Assembly (NCBI RefSeq): GCF_014873535.1 | Contig: NZ_JADBEF010000001.1 | Span: 7,006,001 to 7,070,000, forward strand | From: Nonomuraea africana | Lineage (GTDB): Bacteria; Actinomycetota; Actinomycetes; Streptosporangiales; Streptosporangiaceae | Reading direction: 5' to 3' | DNA length: 64,000 bases | Part shown: piece after piece, positions 24,925-33,444 of the stretch | Numbering within the stretch: the first letter of the stretch is position 1 | Layout of the letters: every line of letters starts with the position of its first letter | Made by a program: the position numbers and the translations under genes | Notes under the pieces: model-generated | What the model saw: the letters and a program-made list of their open reading frames with translations, nothing else | Database searches by the model: none | What the model was told of the DNA's origin: nothing

Positions 24925-25520
24925 CCCGGATCCTGCTGGCCTGCGGTATCTCCGCGGGCCCCTGGTTCCTGTGCGTGGCGCTGATCCAAGGGCTCACCCG
25001 CGAGCCCTTCGACTTCACCCGCAACACCATCAGCCAGCTCAGCCTCGGCGAGCTGGGCTGGATCCAGGTGAGCAGCTTCGTCATCACCGCCCTGCTGGCG
25101 ATTGCCGGATCGATCGGGCTGCGCCAGGCGCTGCGCGGCGCTCCCGGCGGCACCTGGGCTCCGCCGCTGGTGGCGGTGTTCGGGGCTTCGTTCTGATCAG
25201 CGCGGTATTCAGCGCTGATCCCGGGGCGGGCTTCCCAGAGGCGAGCGATCAGGCAGTCGTGCTCAGCACGACCGGCGCCATCCGCATGGCGGGAGCCATG
25301 GTCGGCTTCGTGTCGCTGTGCGCGGCCTTCGTGGTGATGGGCCGGTACTTCGCCGCCCGGGGCGAGCGCGGGTGGGCGATCGCCTCCCGGCTCGTGCCGG
25401 TCGGCGTGCTGGCCGGGTTCACCGGGTCTTCGGCCACCGTGATGGCGTTCACCGCCGGAGCGGGGCTGGGGCTCATCTGGCTGGCCGTGGTGTCAGTCAG
25501 AGTGCGCGCCACCGTCAACG
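24921..25520 (+). pseudogene. DUF998-family membrane protein, frameshifted
   Basis: Starts at ATG 24921 (MTRILLACGISAGPWFLCVALIQ) and stops at 25194 after VFGASF. The following +2 frame continues LISAVFSADPGAGFPEASDQ and three more hydrophobic helices to about 25520, before the terminator. Together they make a six-helix DUF998 protein of normal size. The shift lies in GGGGCTTCGTTC near 25185. Function of the family is unknown. Confidence 0.7.
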
Positions 25521-25529
25521 CAGAAAACG

Positions 25530-25559
25530 GCGGCCGGGCTCCGACGGGAGCCCGGCCGC
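25530..25559. terminator. Bidirectional terminator between convergent genes
   Basis: A perfect 12-bp stem, GCGGCCGGGCTC with GAGCCCGGCCGC, around CGACGG is flanked by AAAA on one side and TTTCG on the other. It sits between the DUF998 remnant and the convergent LysR gene. Confidence 0.85.
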
Positions 25560-25568
25560 TTTCGTGGG

Positions 25569-26450
25569 TCAGAGGGGGCCGAGGTCGCGGACGACCTGGG
25601 CGAAGGCGCGGATCATGTCGTTCTCTGCCTCACCGCGCCAGGCCAGGCCGTAGTCCAGCGCGGCCATGTCACCGATGGGCAGCCAGGCGATGTCCGGGCG
25701 GTTCCAGTAGCGGCTCACGTGCACGGGGAAGGTATTGACGATCTCACCCGCGCTGATGAGGGTGAAGATGTCGTCGACGTTCTCGATGTCCGGTCCCCGC
25801 TCGATGCGGTTGCCCCTGGGCGTGTGCCACGGCGTGTAGCTCTCGGCCCAGTAGTCGGGGATCGGCCTGCCGCGCGCGACCGGGAAGTCGCCGAGCATCT
25901 CGAACGTGGCCGAGGTACGGCCGGCCAACTCGTGGTCGACGGACACGGCCAGCACCCTGCGCTCGGCGAACATGCGCGGCCCCACGACGATGTCGGGCTC
26001 CTGGACGGGCAGCCAGGTGACCAGCATGTCGACGTCGCCACGGCGCAGTCCGGCGAAGGGGTCGACGAAGGGGGCGTGCCGTAGGCGCAGCCCCCACTGC
26101 GGGTGGCGGGAGCGAAAGGTCTCCCAGTAGCGGCGCAGGTCATGGGCGTTGGCGGGGATCATGCCGATGCGCAGCACGCCGGTCTTGCCCTGCGCGGCCA
26201 GCCTGGCCCGTCCCATACTCTCCTTCAGCCCCTGATAGATCGGGGCCAGATCCCGTCGGAGCTGTTCTCCGGCGGGCGTCAGCCGTACGTTGCGGCTGTC
26301 CCGGTAGAACAGCGCGGCGCCGATGCCGCGCTCCTGCTTCTTGATCGCCTGGCTCACCCTGGCCACCGACACGTGGAGGCGCTCGGCGGTGCGGCCGAAG
26401 TGCAGCAGGTCGGCCAGGGTCAGGAAGATCTCGATGTCGCGTAGTTCCAC
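25569..26450 (-). CDS. LysR-family regulator, tandem paralogue 1
   Basis: 293 aa from GTG 26450. The N-terminal winged HTH (MELRDIEIFLTLADLLHFGRTAERL, then SVARVSQAIKKQERGIG) is followed by a periplasmic-binding-protein-like effector domain (about residues 90-290). It is about three-quarters identical by eye to the next gene and more distant from the third. All three genes are in the same direction with 12 and 3 bp between them, so they are one transcript. The target genes are not obvious; nothing divergent is intact. Confidence 0.9.
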   Translation of the reverse strand: MELRDIEIFLTLADLLHFGRTAERLHVSVARVSQAIKKQERGIGAALFYRDSRNVRLTPAGEQLRRDLAPIYQGLKESMGRARLAAQGKTGVLRIGMIPANAHDLRRYWETFRSRHPQWGLRLRHAPFVDPFAGLRRGDVDMLVTWLPVQEPDIVVGPRMFAERRVLAVSVDHELAGRTSATFEMLGDFPVARGRPIPDYWAESYTPWHTPRGNRIERGPDIENVDDIFTLISAGEIVNTFPVHVSRYWNRPDIAWLPIGDMAALDYGLAWRGEAENDMIRAFAQVVRDLGPL

Positions 26451-26462
26451 GACGTCACCGGT

Positions 26463-27350
26463 TCACAGGGGCAGGGGGCCCAGGTCGCGCACGACCTCGG
26501 CGAACGCGCTGATCATGTCGTTCTCCGACTCTCCTCGCCAGACCAGGCCGTAGTCCAGCGCGGGCATGTCGCGCATGGGCACGTGGACGAGGTCCGGGCG
26601 GGCGAAGTACCGAGCCACGTGCGCAGGAGACGCATTGATGATCTCACCCATGCTGAGGCGGGAGTAGAGGTCGTCGTTGCTGGTGACTACCGGCCCGGGC
26701 ACAATGAGGTGGCCCTCGGGGGTCTGCCGCGGCGTGTAGGCCTCGAGCCAGTAGTCAGGGGCCGGGTTGGCGAGCGGGAGCGGGAAGTCGCCGAGCATCT
26801 CGATCGTGGCCGTGGTACGGCCGGCCAGCTCGTGGTCGACGGCAAGCGTCAGCACCCGGCCGTCGGTGAACATCGTCGGCCCCATGACGAGATCAGGCTC
26901 CAGCACGGGCAGCCACGTGAGCAACATGTCCATCTCGCCGCGGCGCAGTCCGCCGAAGGGGTCGATCCAGGGGGCGATCCCCAGGCGCAGGCCCCACTGC
27001 GGGTGACGGCTACGGAAGGTCTCCCAGTAGCGGCGCAGTTCGTAGTTGTTGACGGAGATGGTGCCGATACGCAACACGCCGGTCTTGCCCTGTGCGGCCA
27101 GCCTGGCGCGTTCCATGCTCTCCTTGAGCCCCTGGTAGATCGGGGCCAGATCCTTCCGGAGTTGCTCGCCGGCGGGCGTCAGCCGTACCTTGCGGCTGTC
27201 ACGGTAGAAGAGCTCGGCACCGATGCCCCGCTCCTGCTTCTTGATCGCCTGGCTCACCCTGGCCACCGAGACGAACAGGCGCTCAGCGGTCCGGCCGAAG
27301 TGCAGCAGGTCGGCCAGGGTCAGGAAGATCTCGATATCACGGAGTTCCAC
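26463..27350 (-). CDS. LysR-family regulator, tandem paralogue 2
   Basis: 295 aa from GTG 27350. Same layout as its neighbour: HTH with GRTAERLFVSVARVSQAIKK, then an effector domain (GVLRIGTISVNNYELRRYWETF). Differences concentrate in the ligand pocket part, for example IAPWIDPFGGLRRGEMDML against HAPFVDPFAGLRRGDVDML, consistent with different effectors after duplication. It starts only 3 bp past the stop of the third paralogue and has no clear ribosome site, so coupling is likely. Confidence 0.9.
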   Translation of the reverse strand: MELRDIEIFLTLADLLHFGRTAERLFVSVARVSQAIKKQERGIGAELFYRDSRKVRLTPAGEQLRKDLAPIYQGLKESMERARLAAQGKTGVLRIGTISVNNYELRRYWETFRSRHPQWGLRLGIAPWIDPFGGLRRGEMDMLLTWLPVLEPDLVMGPTMFTDGRVLTLAVDHELAGRTTATIEMLGDFPLPLANPAPDYWLEAYTPRQTPEGHLIVPGPVVTSNDDLYSRLSMGEIINASPAHVARYFARPDLVHVPMRDMPALDYGLVWRGESENDMISAFAEVVRDLGPLPL

Positions 27351-27353
27351 TGT

Positions 27354-28244
27354 CTAGTGCCTCGCGGGAAGAGGGCCCAGGTCGCGGATGACCTCGGCGA
27401 AGGCGCGGATGACCTCGTTCTCGGCGCTGGTGTGCCAGATGAGTGTCATCTGGAGCGGGGGCGCGTCGTGGATGAGCGCGTAGGCGATGTCCGGCCGGGT
27501 GAAGTAGCGGATCGAGCGGTAGTGCCCCGGGGAGACCGCCTCGCCGGTGGACAGAATGGGGAGCATTTCCTCGGTGTTGGTCACGATCGGCCCGATCCGG
27601 ATCAGCCGCCCGCTCGGAGTCTGGAACGGCACTAGTGCTTCACGCCAGTAGTCGGGCTTGCAGCCACCCATGACGATCTCATCGCCGAGATCCTCCAGCG
27701 AGACCGATGCGCGGCCGGCCAGCCGGTGAGTGGCGGCCATGGCGAGTACGGCGGATTCGGTGTAGACCAGGGGACCGACGGTGAGATCCGGTTCCAGGAT
27801 CGGGAGCCAGAGGATCGCCACGTGGACCCTGCCATCACGCAGGGGACCGAAGGGGTCGCCGAAGCCGATCGTCCGGAACTGCGGTTCGTAGCCGGGGTGG
27901 CGGGCCGTGAACTCGTCCGTGATCGGACGCAGATCCTGGGCGTTGCCGCTCAGAAGGCCGATGCGCAGCACATCGGTCTTGCCGCGGGCGGTCAGCCTGG
28001 CCCGCTCCATGCTGGCCTTCAGGTCCCGGTAGACGGGGATGAGGTCGTCGCGCAGCCGTACGCCGGCAGGCGTCAGCCGGACGTTGCGGCTGTCGCGGTG
28101 GAACAGCTCCGCGCCGATGCCGCGCTCCTGCTTCTTGATCGCCTGGCTGACACGGGCGGCCGACACATGGAGCCGCTCGGCCGTCCGGCCGAAATGTAGT
28201 TCTCCGGCCAGCGTCAAAAAGATCTCTATATCGCGCAGCTCCAC
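27354..28244 (-). CDS. LysR-family regulator, tandem paralogue 3 (first in operon)
   Basis: 296 aa from GTG 28244, preceded by GGGAGGAGG, the only strong ribosome site of the trio, so it heads the operon. The HTH reads GELHFGRTAERLHVSAARVSQAIKKQERGIG. The effector domain (DVLRIGLLSGNAQDLRPITDEF) is clearly more diverged than paralogues 1 and 2 are from each other. Three LysR genes in a row without a partner enzyme is unusual. Confidence 0.9.
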   Translation of the reverse strand: MELRDIEIFLTLAGELHFGRTAERLHVSAARVSQAIKKQERGIGAELFHRDSRNVRLTPAGVRLRDDLIPVYRDLKASMERARLTARGKTDVLRIGLLSGNAQDLRPITDEFTARHPGYEPQFRTIGFGDPFGPLRDGRVHVAILWLPILEPDLTVGPLVYTESAVLAMAATHRLAGRASVSLEDLGDEIVMGGCKPDYWREALVPFQTPSGRLIRIGPIVTNTEEMLPILSTGEAVSPGHYRSIRYFTRPDIAYALIHDAPPLQMTLIWHTSAENEVIRAFAEVIRDLGPLPARH

Positions 28245-28317
28245 GTTTCCTCCTCCCGAATCTCGTCATTCGGAGGAGAAGAGTGGCATACGCGCATTCT
28301 TCTCCGCAAAAACAGAC

Positions 28318-28346
28318 GCCTCCCGGAGTGAGCGACCCCGGGAGGC
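28318..28346 (-). terminator. Terminator on the minus strand
   Basis: GCCTCCCGG pairs with CCGGGAGGC around an 11-base loop. On the minus strand it is followed by GTCTGTTTTTG, a good T-tract. It would end transcription of the small minus-strand gene at 28361. Confidence 0.75.
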
Positions 28347-28360
28347 GAACAGCCAGGTCA

Positions 28361-28564
28361 TCAGGCGTGGCCGGGTTTATGCGTGTCCAGATCGGCCCGG
28401 AGGTTGACCGGGAGCGGCACTCCTTCTCGATGCGGAACTCCCTGACAAGAACGGTATTCCCGATCTTTCTGGGACTGCTTCCAGGCGCAAAACTCGGCCT
28501 TGATGACGCCGAGGGCCCGCAGATCGCGTTGTTCCGGGTCGCCGTTGGCGTTGCCGCCGACCAT
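28361..28564 (-). CDS. Small hypothetical protein before a terminator
   Basis: 67 aa from ATG 28564 (MVGGNANGDPEQRDLRALGVIKAEFCAWKQSQKDREYRSC); the frame is open to ATG 28588. It is hydrophilic with two Cys. The position directly before a minus-strand terminator supports a real gene. No family recognised and no strong ribosome site. Confidence 0.5.
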   Translation of the reverse strand: MVGGNANGDPEQRDLRALGVIKAEFCAWKQSQKDREYRSCQGVPHREGVPLPVNLRADLDTHKPGHA

Positions 28565-28669
28565 CTGCTTGCCGTGACGGCTGCCCACCCGATGCCGCGC
28601 AGCCTCAGCGGCGAATGCTAAGACGATCGATCTCCTCAGCCAGGCTGCCGCCCGTCGCCTGCTCGCCGA

Positions 28670-29623
28670 TCAGGCCGGTGACGTAGTAGCCGGTGTTGAA
28701 GTCCCGCCAGTCCTCACCTGGCTTGCGGCCCTTGCGCGAGCGCGCAACCTTCGCAGCATCCGAGCATCCCTGAAGCCTGCCTCCCGGGCGGCGATCGCGG
28801 TGGTGGCGCCCTGCCGCAGCAGAAGCTCGGCACGTTCCAACCGCAGGGCTGTCTGATAGGCCAAGGGAGTGATCCCGGTCGCCCGGCGGAACAGCCGGGT
28901 GACGGTCCGTTCACTGCAGTCAGCCGCCTTGGCCAGCAGGCTCAGTGGCAGCCGTTCGGTGAAGCGGGTCTCGATCAGGTCCTGGATGCGGTGCACGGTC
29001 TCGTCCACGTGGGAGCGTCGGCGCAGCATCGGGCTGACCTGTGGCGTCGCACCGTCGCGGTGGGCGTGGACGAGCATGGCGCGGGCCACCTGGCCCGCCG
29101 TGTACGGCCCGTGCCACCTGCTCAGCAGGTGCAGGGCCACATCGATGCCGCTGGCCCCGCCTGCCGAGGTGATGATCCTGTCGTCCTCGACGTACAGCAT
29201 GTCCTTGACGACCTCCGCCCGCGGGTACAGGCGCTCGAACTCATCCTGGACGCAGTGGTAGACCGTGCAGCGGCGGCCGTCCAGCAGCCCGGCGCGACCG
29301 AGTGCGTCGGTGCCCGCGCACACGCCGACGACGGTGCCACCCGCCGCGTGGTGCTCCCGCAGGCGGCGCAGGGTCTTCTTGCCGGGCGGGCGGGTCGGGC
29401 CGCGCCAGCCCGGCACGATGATCAGATCGTCCGGTGCCAGGCGCGGCCACTCGGTACCAACGGACAGCGTCAGGCCCTGCCCTGTGGCGACCTGGCGGGC
29501 TTCGGCGACATAGGTGATGGTGTACGCATAGCCGAGGTCGTCGGCGATGGAGAAGACCTGGGCGGGACCGGCCACATCGAGAAGGTGGACCTGCGGGATC
29601 AGCAGGAAGAGGACTAGGGACAT
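28670..29623 (-). CDS. GlxA-type AraC regulator with DJ-1/PfpI domain
   Basis: 317 aa from ATG 29623, where AGGAGC lies 11 bases upstream; ATG 29671 and a longer frame are alternatives. The N-terminal DJ-1/PfpI-like domain (VLFLLIPQVHLLDVAGPAQVF ... VVGVCAGTDALGRAGLL) is a non-enzymatic ligand-binding module. The C-terminal AraC HTH pair spans about residues 225-310 (LSLLAKAADCSERTVTRLFRRATGITPLAY). The tail (RARARAASQ) is diverged from the usual final helix. A copy of the 80-bp leader repeat lies 265 bases upstream. Confidence 0.86.
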   Translation of the reverse strand: MSLVLFLLIPQVHLLDVAGPAQVFSIADDLGYAYTITYVAEARQVATGQGLTLSVGTEWPRLAPDDLIIVPGWRGPTRPPGKKTLRRLREHHAAGGTVVGVCAGTDALGRAGLLDGRRCTVYHCVQDEFERLYPRAEVVKDMLYVEDDRIITSAGGASGIDVALHLLSRWHGPYTAGQVARAMLVHAHRDGATPQVSPMLRRRSHVDETVHRIQDLIETRFTERLPLSLLAKAADCSERTVTRLFRRATGITPLAYQTALRLERAELLLRQGATTAIAAREAGFRDARMLRRLRARARAASQVRTGGTSTPATTSPA

Positions 29624-29887
29624 GGCCGGGTTCTGCTCCTGACTCGGGGTGAGTTGGTCGATGGTCTTCATGGCGGCGAGTCGGCCCGACAAGACCTTGG
29701 TGGTAATCGGCTGGCCCGAGACAGGCGCGATCCCCTCCAGCAACTGGACGGACCCGCGGGCGGGGCCGCAGCCCGTACCGGATCCGGAGCGTGAGCCGAG
29801 CACCCGCACGACCGCGTCCCTTTCCGCGCGGCGTCAACCACGCGGCCGGCTTGGAAAGACAGGAGTTCTGGACGTCGATGGGCTGCG

Positions 29888-29970
29888 GGTGCCGTTCATG
29901 GAATCCACCATCGCCAACGGCTCTGATCCCGGGCGGTTGCCGTGCTGACATGGCCGCTGACACGACACAG
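29888..29970 (-). repeat. Conserved ~80-bp leader repeat, copy C (inverted)
   Basis: The reverse complement carries GTGTCGTGTCAGCGGCCATG and GGCGATGGTGGATTCCATGA, matching 59031-59112 and 19706-19787 closely. Here it faces the GlxA-type gene and has lost any attached transporter gene. Confidence 0.65.
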
Positions 29971-30234
29971 CATCAGATTTGATCCCCGTGGTCGCTTTGG
30001 CGCGTTCGGCAACACCTGCCGTCGGACACCTGGCCATCTTTCGGACCGATCCGGTCAGGCCAGCGCCCGCGATGGCGGGTGTCGCACACCACTGCAGTGG
30101 CCCACCGCACGTCCGCTGGACTGACGTTGCCGGCTCCAGACAAGGCCCGATTGCGATCCCAGGACACCGTCCCTCCTCAGGGCCATGGCTTGCTCCTGAG
30201 GCCTGGCCTCTGGGGGCAGCTCGGGGTCGACGGC

Positions 30235-30405
30235 TCACCTCTTGCCCCGCACCGCGCGGATCACATCAGCGATGCCGCGGAGCGCGGCGGCAATGTCGGT
30301 CGACTCAGCGCGAGAAACCGTGAGCCATACCATGGCGACCGCAGCGATCGCAGTGATCAACACAACGCCGATCGCGGCCACGGTGGCCAGAGCTATCAGA
30401 TCCAT
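30235..30405 (-). CDS. 56-aa single-pass membrane peptide, divergent from NACHT gene
   Basis: ATG 30405 has GGAAGG six bases upstream, and the frame closes with TGA at 30235. Residues about 4-29 are one hydrophobic helix (IALATVAAIGVVLITAIAA then VAMVWL). A basic, amphipathic cytoplasmic tail follows (RAESTDIAAALRGIADVIRA, ending RGKR). It is shorter than common gene-calling limits. It starts 189 bp from the NACHT start on the opposite strand, so the two share a regulatory region. By position it could be a sensor, effector or partner of the NACHT protein; that is inference. Confidence 0.72.
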   Translation of the reverse strand: MDLIALATVAAIGVVLITAIAAVAMVWLTVSRAESTDIAAALRGIADVIRAVRGKR

Positions 30406-30594
30406 TTCTGCCCTTCCGATCTAGAGGCAAGTACTGGTGCAATCAGTCCATGGCAAACCTCTTCGGCAGTCGATGAGAGTCGTATAGGACGGATTCGACC
30501 ACGTGTTTCGGCAGCTCACGGGAGGGGCGAGGAAGGTGCCGATCGGACGACTCGGACAGGCAGCGCGGGGAGACAGTCGTATGAACGAGGCTGG

Positions 30595-33048
30595 ATGACT
30601 GGGCGGGCAGCGGAGGCTGCTGAGCGTCATTTGCTCCATCGTGAGCTCGTCAAGCTAGAGGAAGCCGTCAAGCTGGCAGGTGGATACAGCCGGAAGAAGC
30701 TGCTCGATGACATTTGTGGCAATGGGCGTGGACGTAGGCTAAGCCCGCAGACCATTTCAGGTTGGATGGCGCATGGGCTGGTGGCAAATGATTTCCAGGA
30801 CCTTTGGGCGTTCGTAGCAGCTTTGCTTCGTCGGGCGCCTGCTTTTCGCAGGGACGAGAGAGTATGGTGGGTCCGCAAAGAGAGTGAATGGAAAGGCTAT
30901 TGGGAGGCGGCGAAGAAGCAGAGCCTTCACACGGGGGAAAGCAAAGCATCACGAGCCCAAAGGCTATCTCCCAACCTGATTGGCTTCCTAAACGCAGCAC
31001 GCACGCTGGCGGTGGAGCATCCATATCCAGCCGTGCTCCCCGGTACCGCCCTTCCTCCACTCTCGCAGGTCTATGTGAGGCAGCAGGCAGAGTCCCAACA
31101 AACGAATCACTCTGGGCAGGGATCTGATCGCCCCGATGTCGTGTGGGACAAGCGGCCGGCGGAAGACATTGTTAGAAGCAATGCCTTGGTCAGCTGCCTT
31201 CTCGGCGGTCCTGGAGCGGGCAAGTCTAGCCTGCTGCGAATGATAGCCATCGGACTAGCCGATCAGCGGTTGGCCGAGGTGGATGGCGATGAGCGGGAGA
31301 CGGGCGGGCGGAAAGCGATTCATTCGGCAAAAAGCGGGGGGAAGCCTTTGCGTCTTTTCCCTGTCTATGTCCCGGCGTACTGCTTCACACAGCCTGGGTC
31401 GTTTGCGCAGCAATTGGCCAGCGCTGTCCAAGTGCAGCTTCGAGGTCAGAATTACAACCCCCCGACCGAGGACTTCTTCAGCAACCGGCCACATGCACGA
31501 GGGCGATGGCTTGTCTTGATCGACGGCCTCGATGAGATATCTGATGTCGATGAACGGGCGAGAATTCTCGGCATCTTGAATAATAACAAGCACGGTATCT
31601 ATCGGTTCATCATTGGAAGCAGACCGCTTCCGGAGGCCGAACTTGCGATCCTCGACAAGGCCGTCACTGTAGGCAAAACCGAATATAAAGCTATACCGTC
31701 CGATCGGTATGAGCTCTTGCCCTTCGATTCTCGACAACTGCCAATCTTTGTCAGCGAATGGATGAAAGCTGCCCATGTACCGGATCCTCTGTCGGCTGCC
31801 ACCGCCTTCATAGGCCAAGTGAACAGCGGGAGGCTTAGCGAGCTCGTCAGAAGCCCACTCATGGCCACGATCCTGTGTCAGCTTCATGCCGTAGACCCCA
31901 GTTACCCCCTTCCGCGCGGTCGCTATGGTGCCTATCTGCGCTTCTTCGAGCTGCTGCGAGACAGGTTTTATGAATGTTCGCCAGGCGGAATAAATGATCA
32001 GCTGCATCGACTGCTGGGCCGATATGGGCGCCAGGCCCGTGAGGCCATCGATGGCCTCCCGCGCGAAATACTTAGTGGATTAGGAAACATCGCCTTCCGT
32101 CAGCAACGCGAGCGTGTACCCGACGCGCTTACCAGAATCAAGGAGGGTCTTGCATCGCTGCGTTCCAGAGATATGTCGCGTAGCAGATGGGAAATATTGG
32201 TCGTTCAAGTGTTGCGACGCACTGGCCTAGTCGTCGTACAAGGCGACAACCTAAACTTCATCCATCAGACGCTGAGGGAGTTTCTCGCCGCAAAACATGC
32301 CGCCGACAACGCCGACTTTAGCGAGGAAGAGTTTCAACGCCTCTGCCGCAAGCGTCAGTCTTCCGACGAGGGTCGAGTAACAACGTATCTGAGCTCATAT
32401 GACCGCTTCCTTGTAGCCGCCTGGATCACTGAGGGTGGCGCGCCGCCTGGCCTATTCGACCTACTGAAGGCGCTGTCCGCTCATTACAGCTCGGCTGCCG
32501 GAATATCGGATCTCATACGCGATCAGGTTGATCTAGGGCAAGAGATTCGCGACACAGCCGCACGGACTCTGATGCACATGATTGGCAGCAGTAACGGCTC
32601 CGCCGCTATCTCGGCGGCAGAGGATCTGGCTTCTGTTGACGTCTCATCGGCCGTCGAAGTACTTTCTTTGGCCCTCAAGAATTCGGGCCTAACCTTTGTG
32701 GATCGGGCAAGGCTCTCCAAGAAGGTTATCGAATTCGATCCGACCCGCGCCGTTGATGTCTTCGTCGAATTGTCCATGGATCGGCGATTGAGTATTATGT
32801 ATCGCGATTATGCCACTGACTGCCTGGTGACAATTGATGGGCTTCGGGCTGCCCATGTCATGTCTGACATGATCGCTGAGCCAGGTCGCAGCCTAAGCGA
32901 GATTCTCGTTCTGTGCAAGAAGCTCGAAAAGATCGATAGAAGGTTGGCCATTAAAGCTCTGTCGGAAATGATTGAGCGGTACGGGTCAAACGAGACTCGC
33001 AAGCGGAGCTTTTCTACTGAGCTACTGCGGATGCAGGCCGACTTTTAA
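30595..33048 (+). CDS. NACHT-domain STAND NTPase with N-terminal HTH-like domain
   Basis: 817 aa from ATG 30595, with GAGG five bases upstream; the frame is open to 30079 but without family-like sequence. Residues 1 to about 80 form a helical, HTH-like region (YSRKKLLDDICG...LSPQTISGWMAHGL). The P-loop GGPGAGKSS is at 204-212, and the Walker B VLIDGLDEI at 307-315 has the extra acidic residue typical of NACHT. FIIGSRP is the sensor strand. The C-terminal 350 residues are helical and repeat-like. Bacterial NACHT proteins are known anti-phage sensors. Codon use is less GC-rich than the neighbours. The stop codon lies inside the att core at 33040. Confidence 0.88.
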   Translation: MTGRAAEAAERHLLHRELVKLEEAVKLAGGYSRKKLLDDICGNGRGRRLSPQTISGWMAHGLVANDFQDLWAFVAALLRRAPAFRRDERVWWVRKESEWKGYWEAAKKQSLHTGESKASRAQRLSPNLIGFLNAARTLAVEHPYPAVLPGTALPPLSQVYVRQQAESQQTNHSGQGSDRPDVVWDKRPAEDIVRSNALVSCLLGGPGAGKSSLLRMIAIGLADQRLAEVDGDERETGGRKAIHSAKSGGKPLRLFPVYVPAYCFTQPGSFAQQLASAVQVQLRGQNYNPPTEDFFSNRPHARGRWLVLIDGLDEISDVDERARILGILNNNKHGIYRFIIGSRPLPEAELAILDKAVTVGKTEYKAIPSDRYELLPFDSRQLPIFVSEWMKAAHVPDPLSAATAFIGQVNSGRLSELVRSPLMATILCQLHAVDPSYPLPRGRYGAYLRFFELLRDRFYECSPGGINDQLHRLLGRYGRQAREAIDGLPREILSGLGNIAFRQQRERVPDALTRIKEGLASLRSRDMSRSRWEILVVQVLRRTGLVVVQGDNLNFIHQTLREFLAAKHAADNADFSEEEFQRLCRKRQSSDEGRVTTYLSSYDRFLVAAWITEGGAPPGLFDLLKALSAHYSSAAGISDLIRDQVDLGQEIRDTAARTLMHMIGSSNGSAAISAAEDLASVDVSSAVEVLSLALKNSGLTFVDRARLSKKVIEFDPTRAVDVFVELSMDRRLSIMYRDYATDCLVTIDGLRAAHVMSDMIAEPGRSLSEILVLCKKLEKIDRRLAIKALSEMIERYGSNETRKRSFSTELLRMQADF

Positions 33049-33090
33049 TCCGTAGGTTCCGGGTTCGAGCCCCGGGCGCCCTACCACTCT
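33040..33090 (+). other. att core: perfect 51-bp copy, overlaps NACHT stop codon
   Basis: Identical to tRNA positions 439-489. The NACHT gene reads ...GAC TTT TAA, using TTTTAA of the anticodon-loop sequence for its last codon and stop (33043-33048). The right flank shares GACCTGCTGC and the paired GGGTCA motif with the flank after 16337. Confidence 0.92.
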
Positions 33091-33143
33091 GACCTGCTGC
33101 TACTTCCCATATGGGAAGGTTTCTTACTGATCGTGAGACACGT

Positions 33144-33170
33144 GTGGGTCATACCTGGGTCACAGGTGTC
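33144..33170 (+). promoter_or_regulatory. Paired GGGTCA repeats, likely integrase arm sites (second copy)
   Basis: GTGGGTCATACCTGGGTCACA lies about 57 bases past the core and is almost the same as 16384-16404. No integrase gene or fragment is seen next to this one. Confidence 0.5.
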
Positions 33171-33444
33171 AGGCCGCCAGCTTGCGAGTCTTCCGAGCGG
33201 TCTTGCGGGTGCTGGACAGGACCAGCCGCGCGATGGCCTGGGCGGACTGGTGATACACCTCCGTGCGTCCGCACCGCACGACAGAGCGCGACGATCTCGG
33301 TCCTTCCCGGCAGGCCGCGCTTGTCCCCCACACGAGCTACCGGCGAATGTCCACCGCACGGGGACGATCCCGGACCGCCGGATCCCTAGCGTTTCTCGGC
33401 GTAGCGGTGGCGCCCCGCCGCAGTCCCCACGTAAGGGAGTCGTC

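Noticed and set aside
30079..30594. N-terminal 172-residue extension of the NACHT protein
   Set aside because: The extension runs antisense to the 56-aa membrane peptide and looks like low-complexity shadow sequence. ATG 30595 has GAGG and a sensible N-terminal domain.
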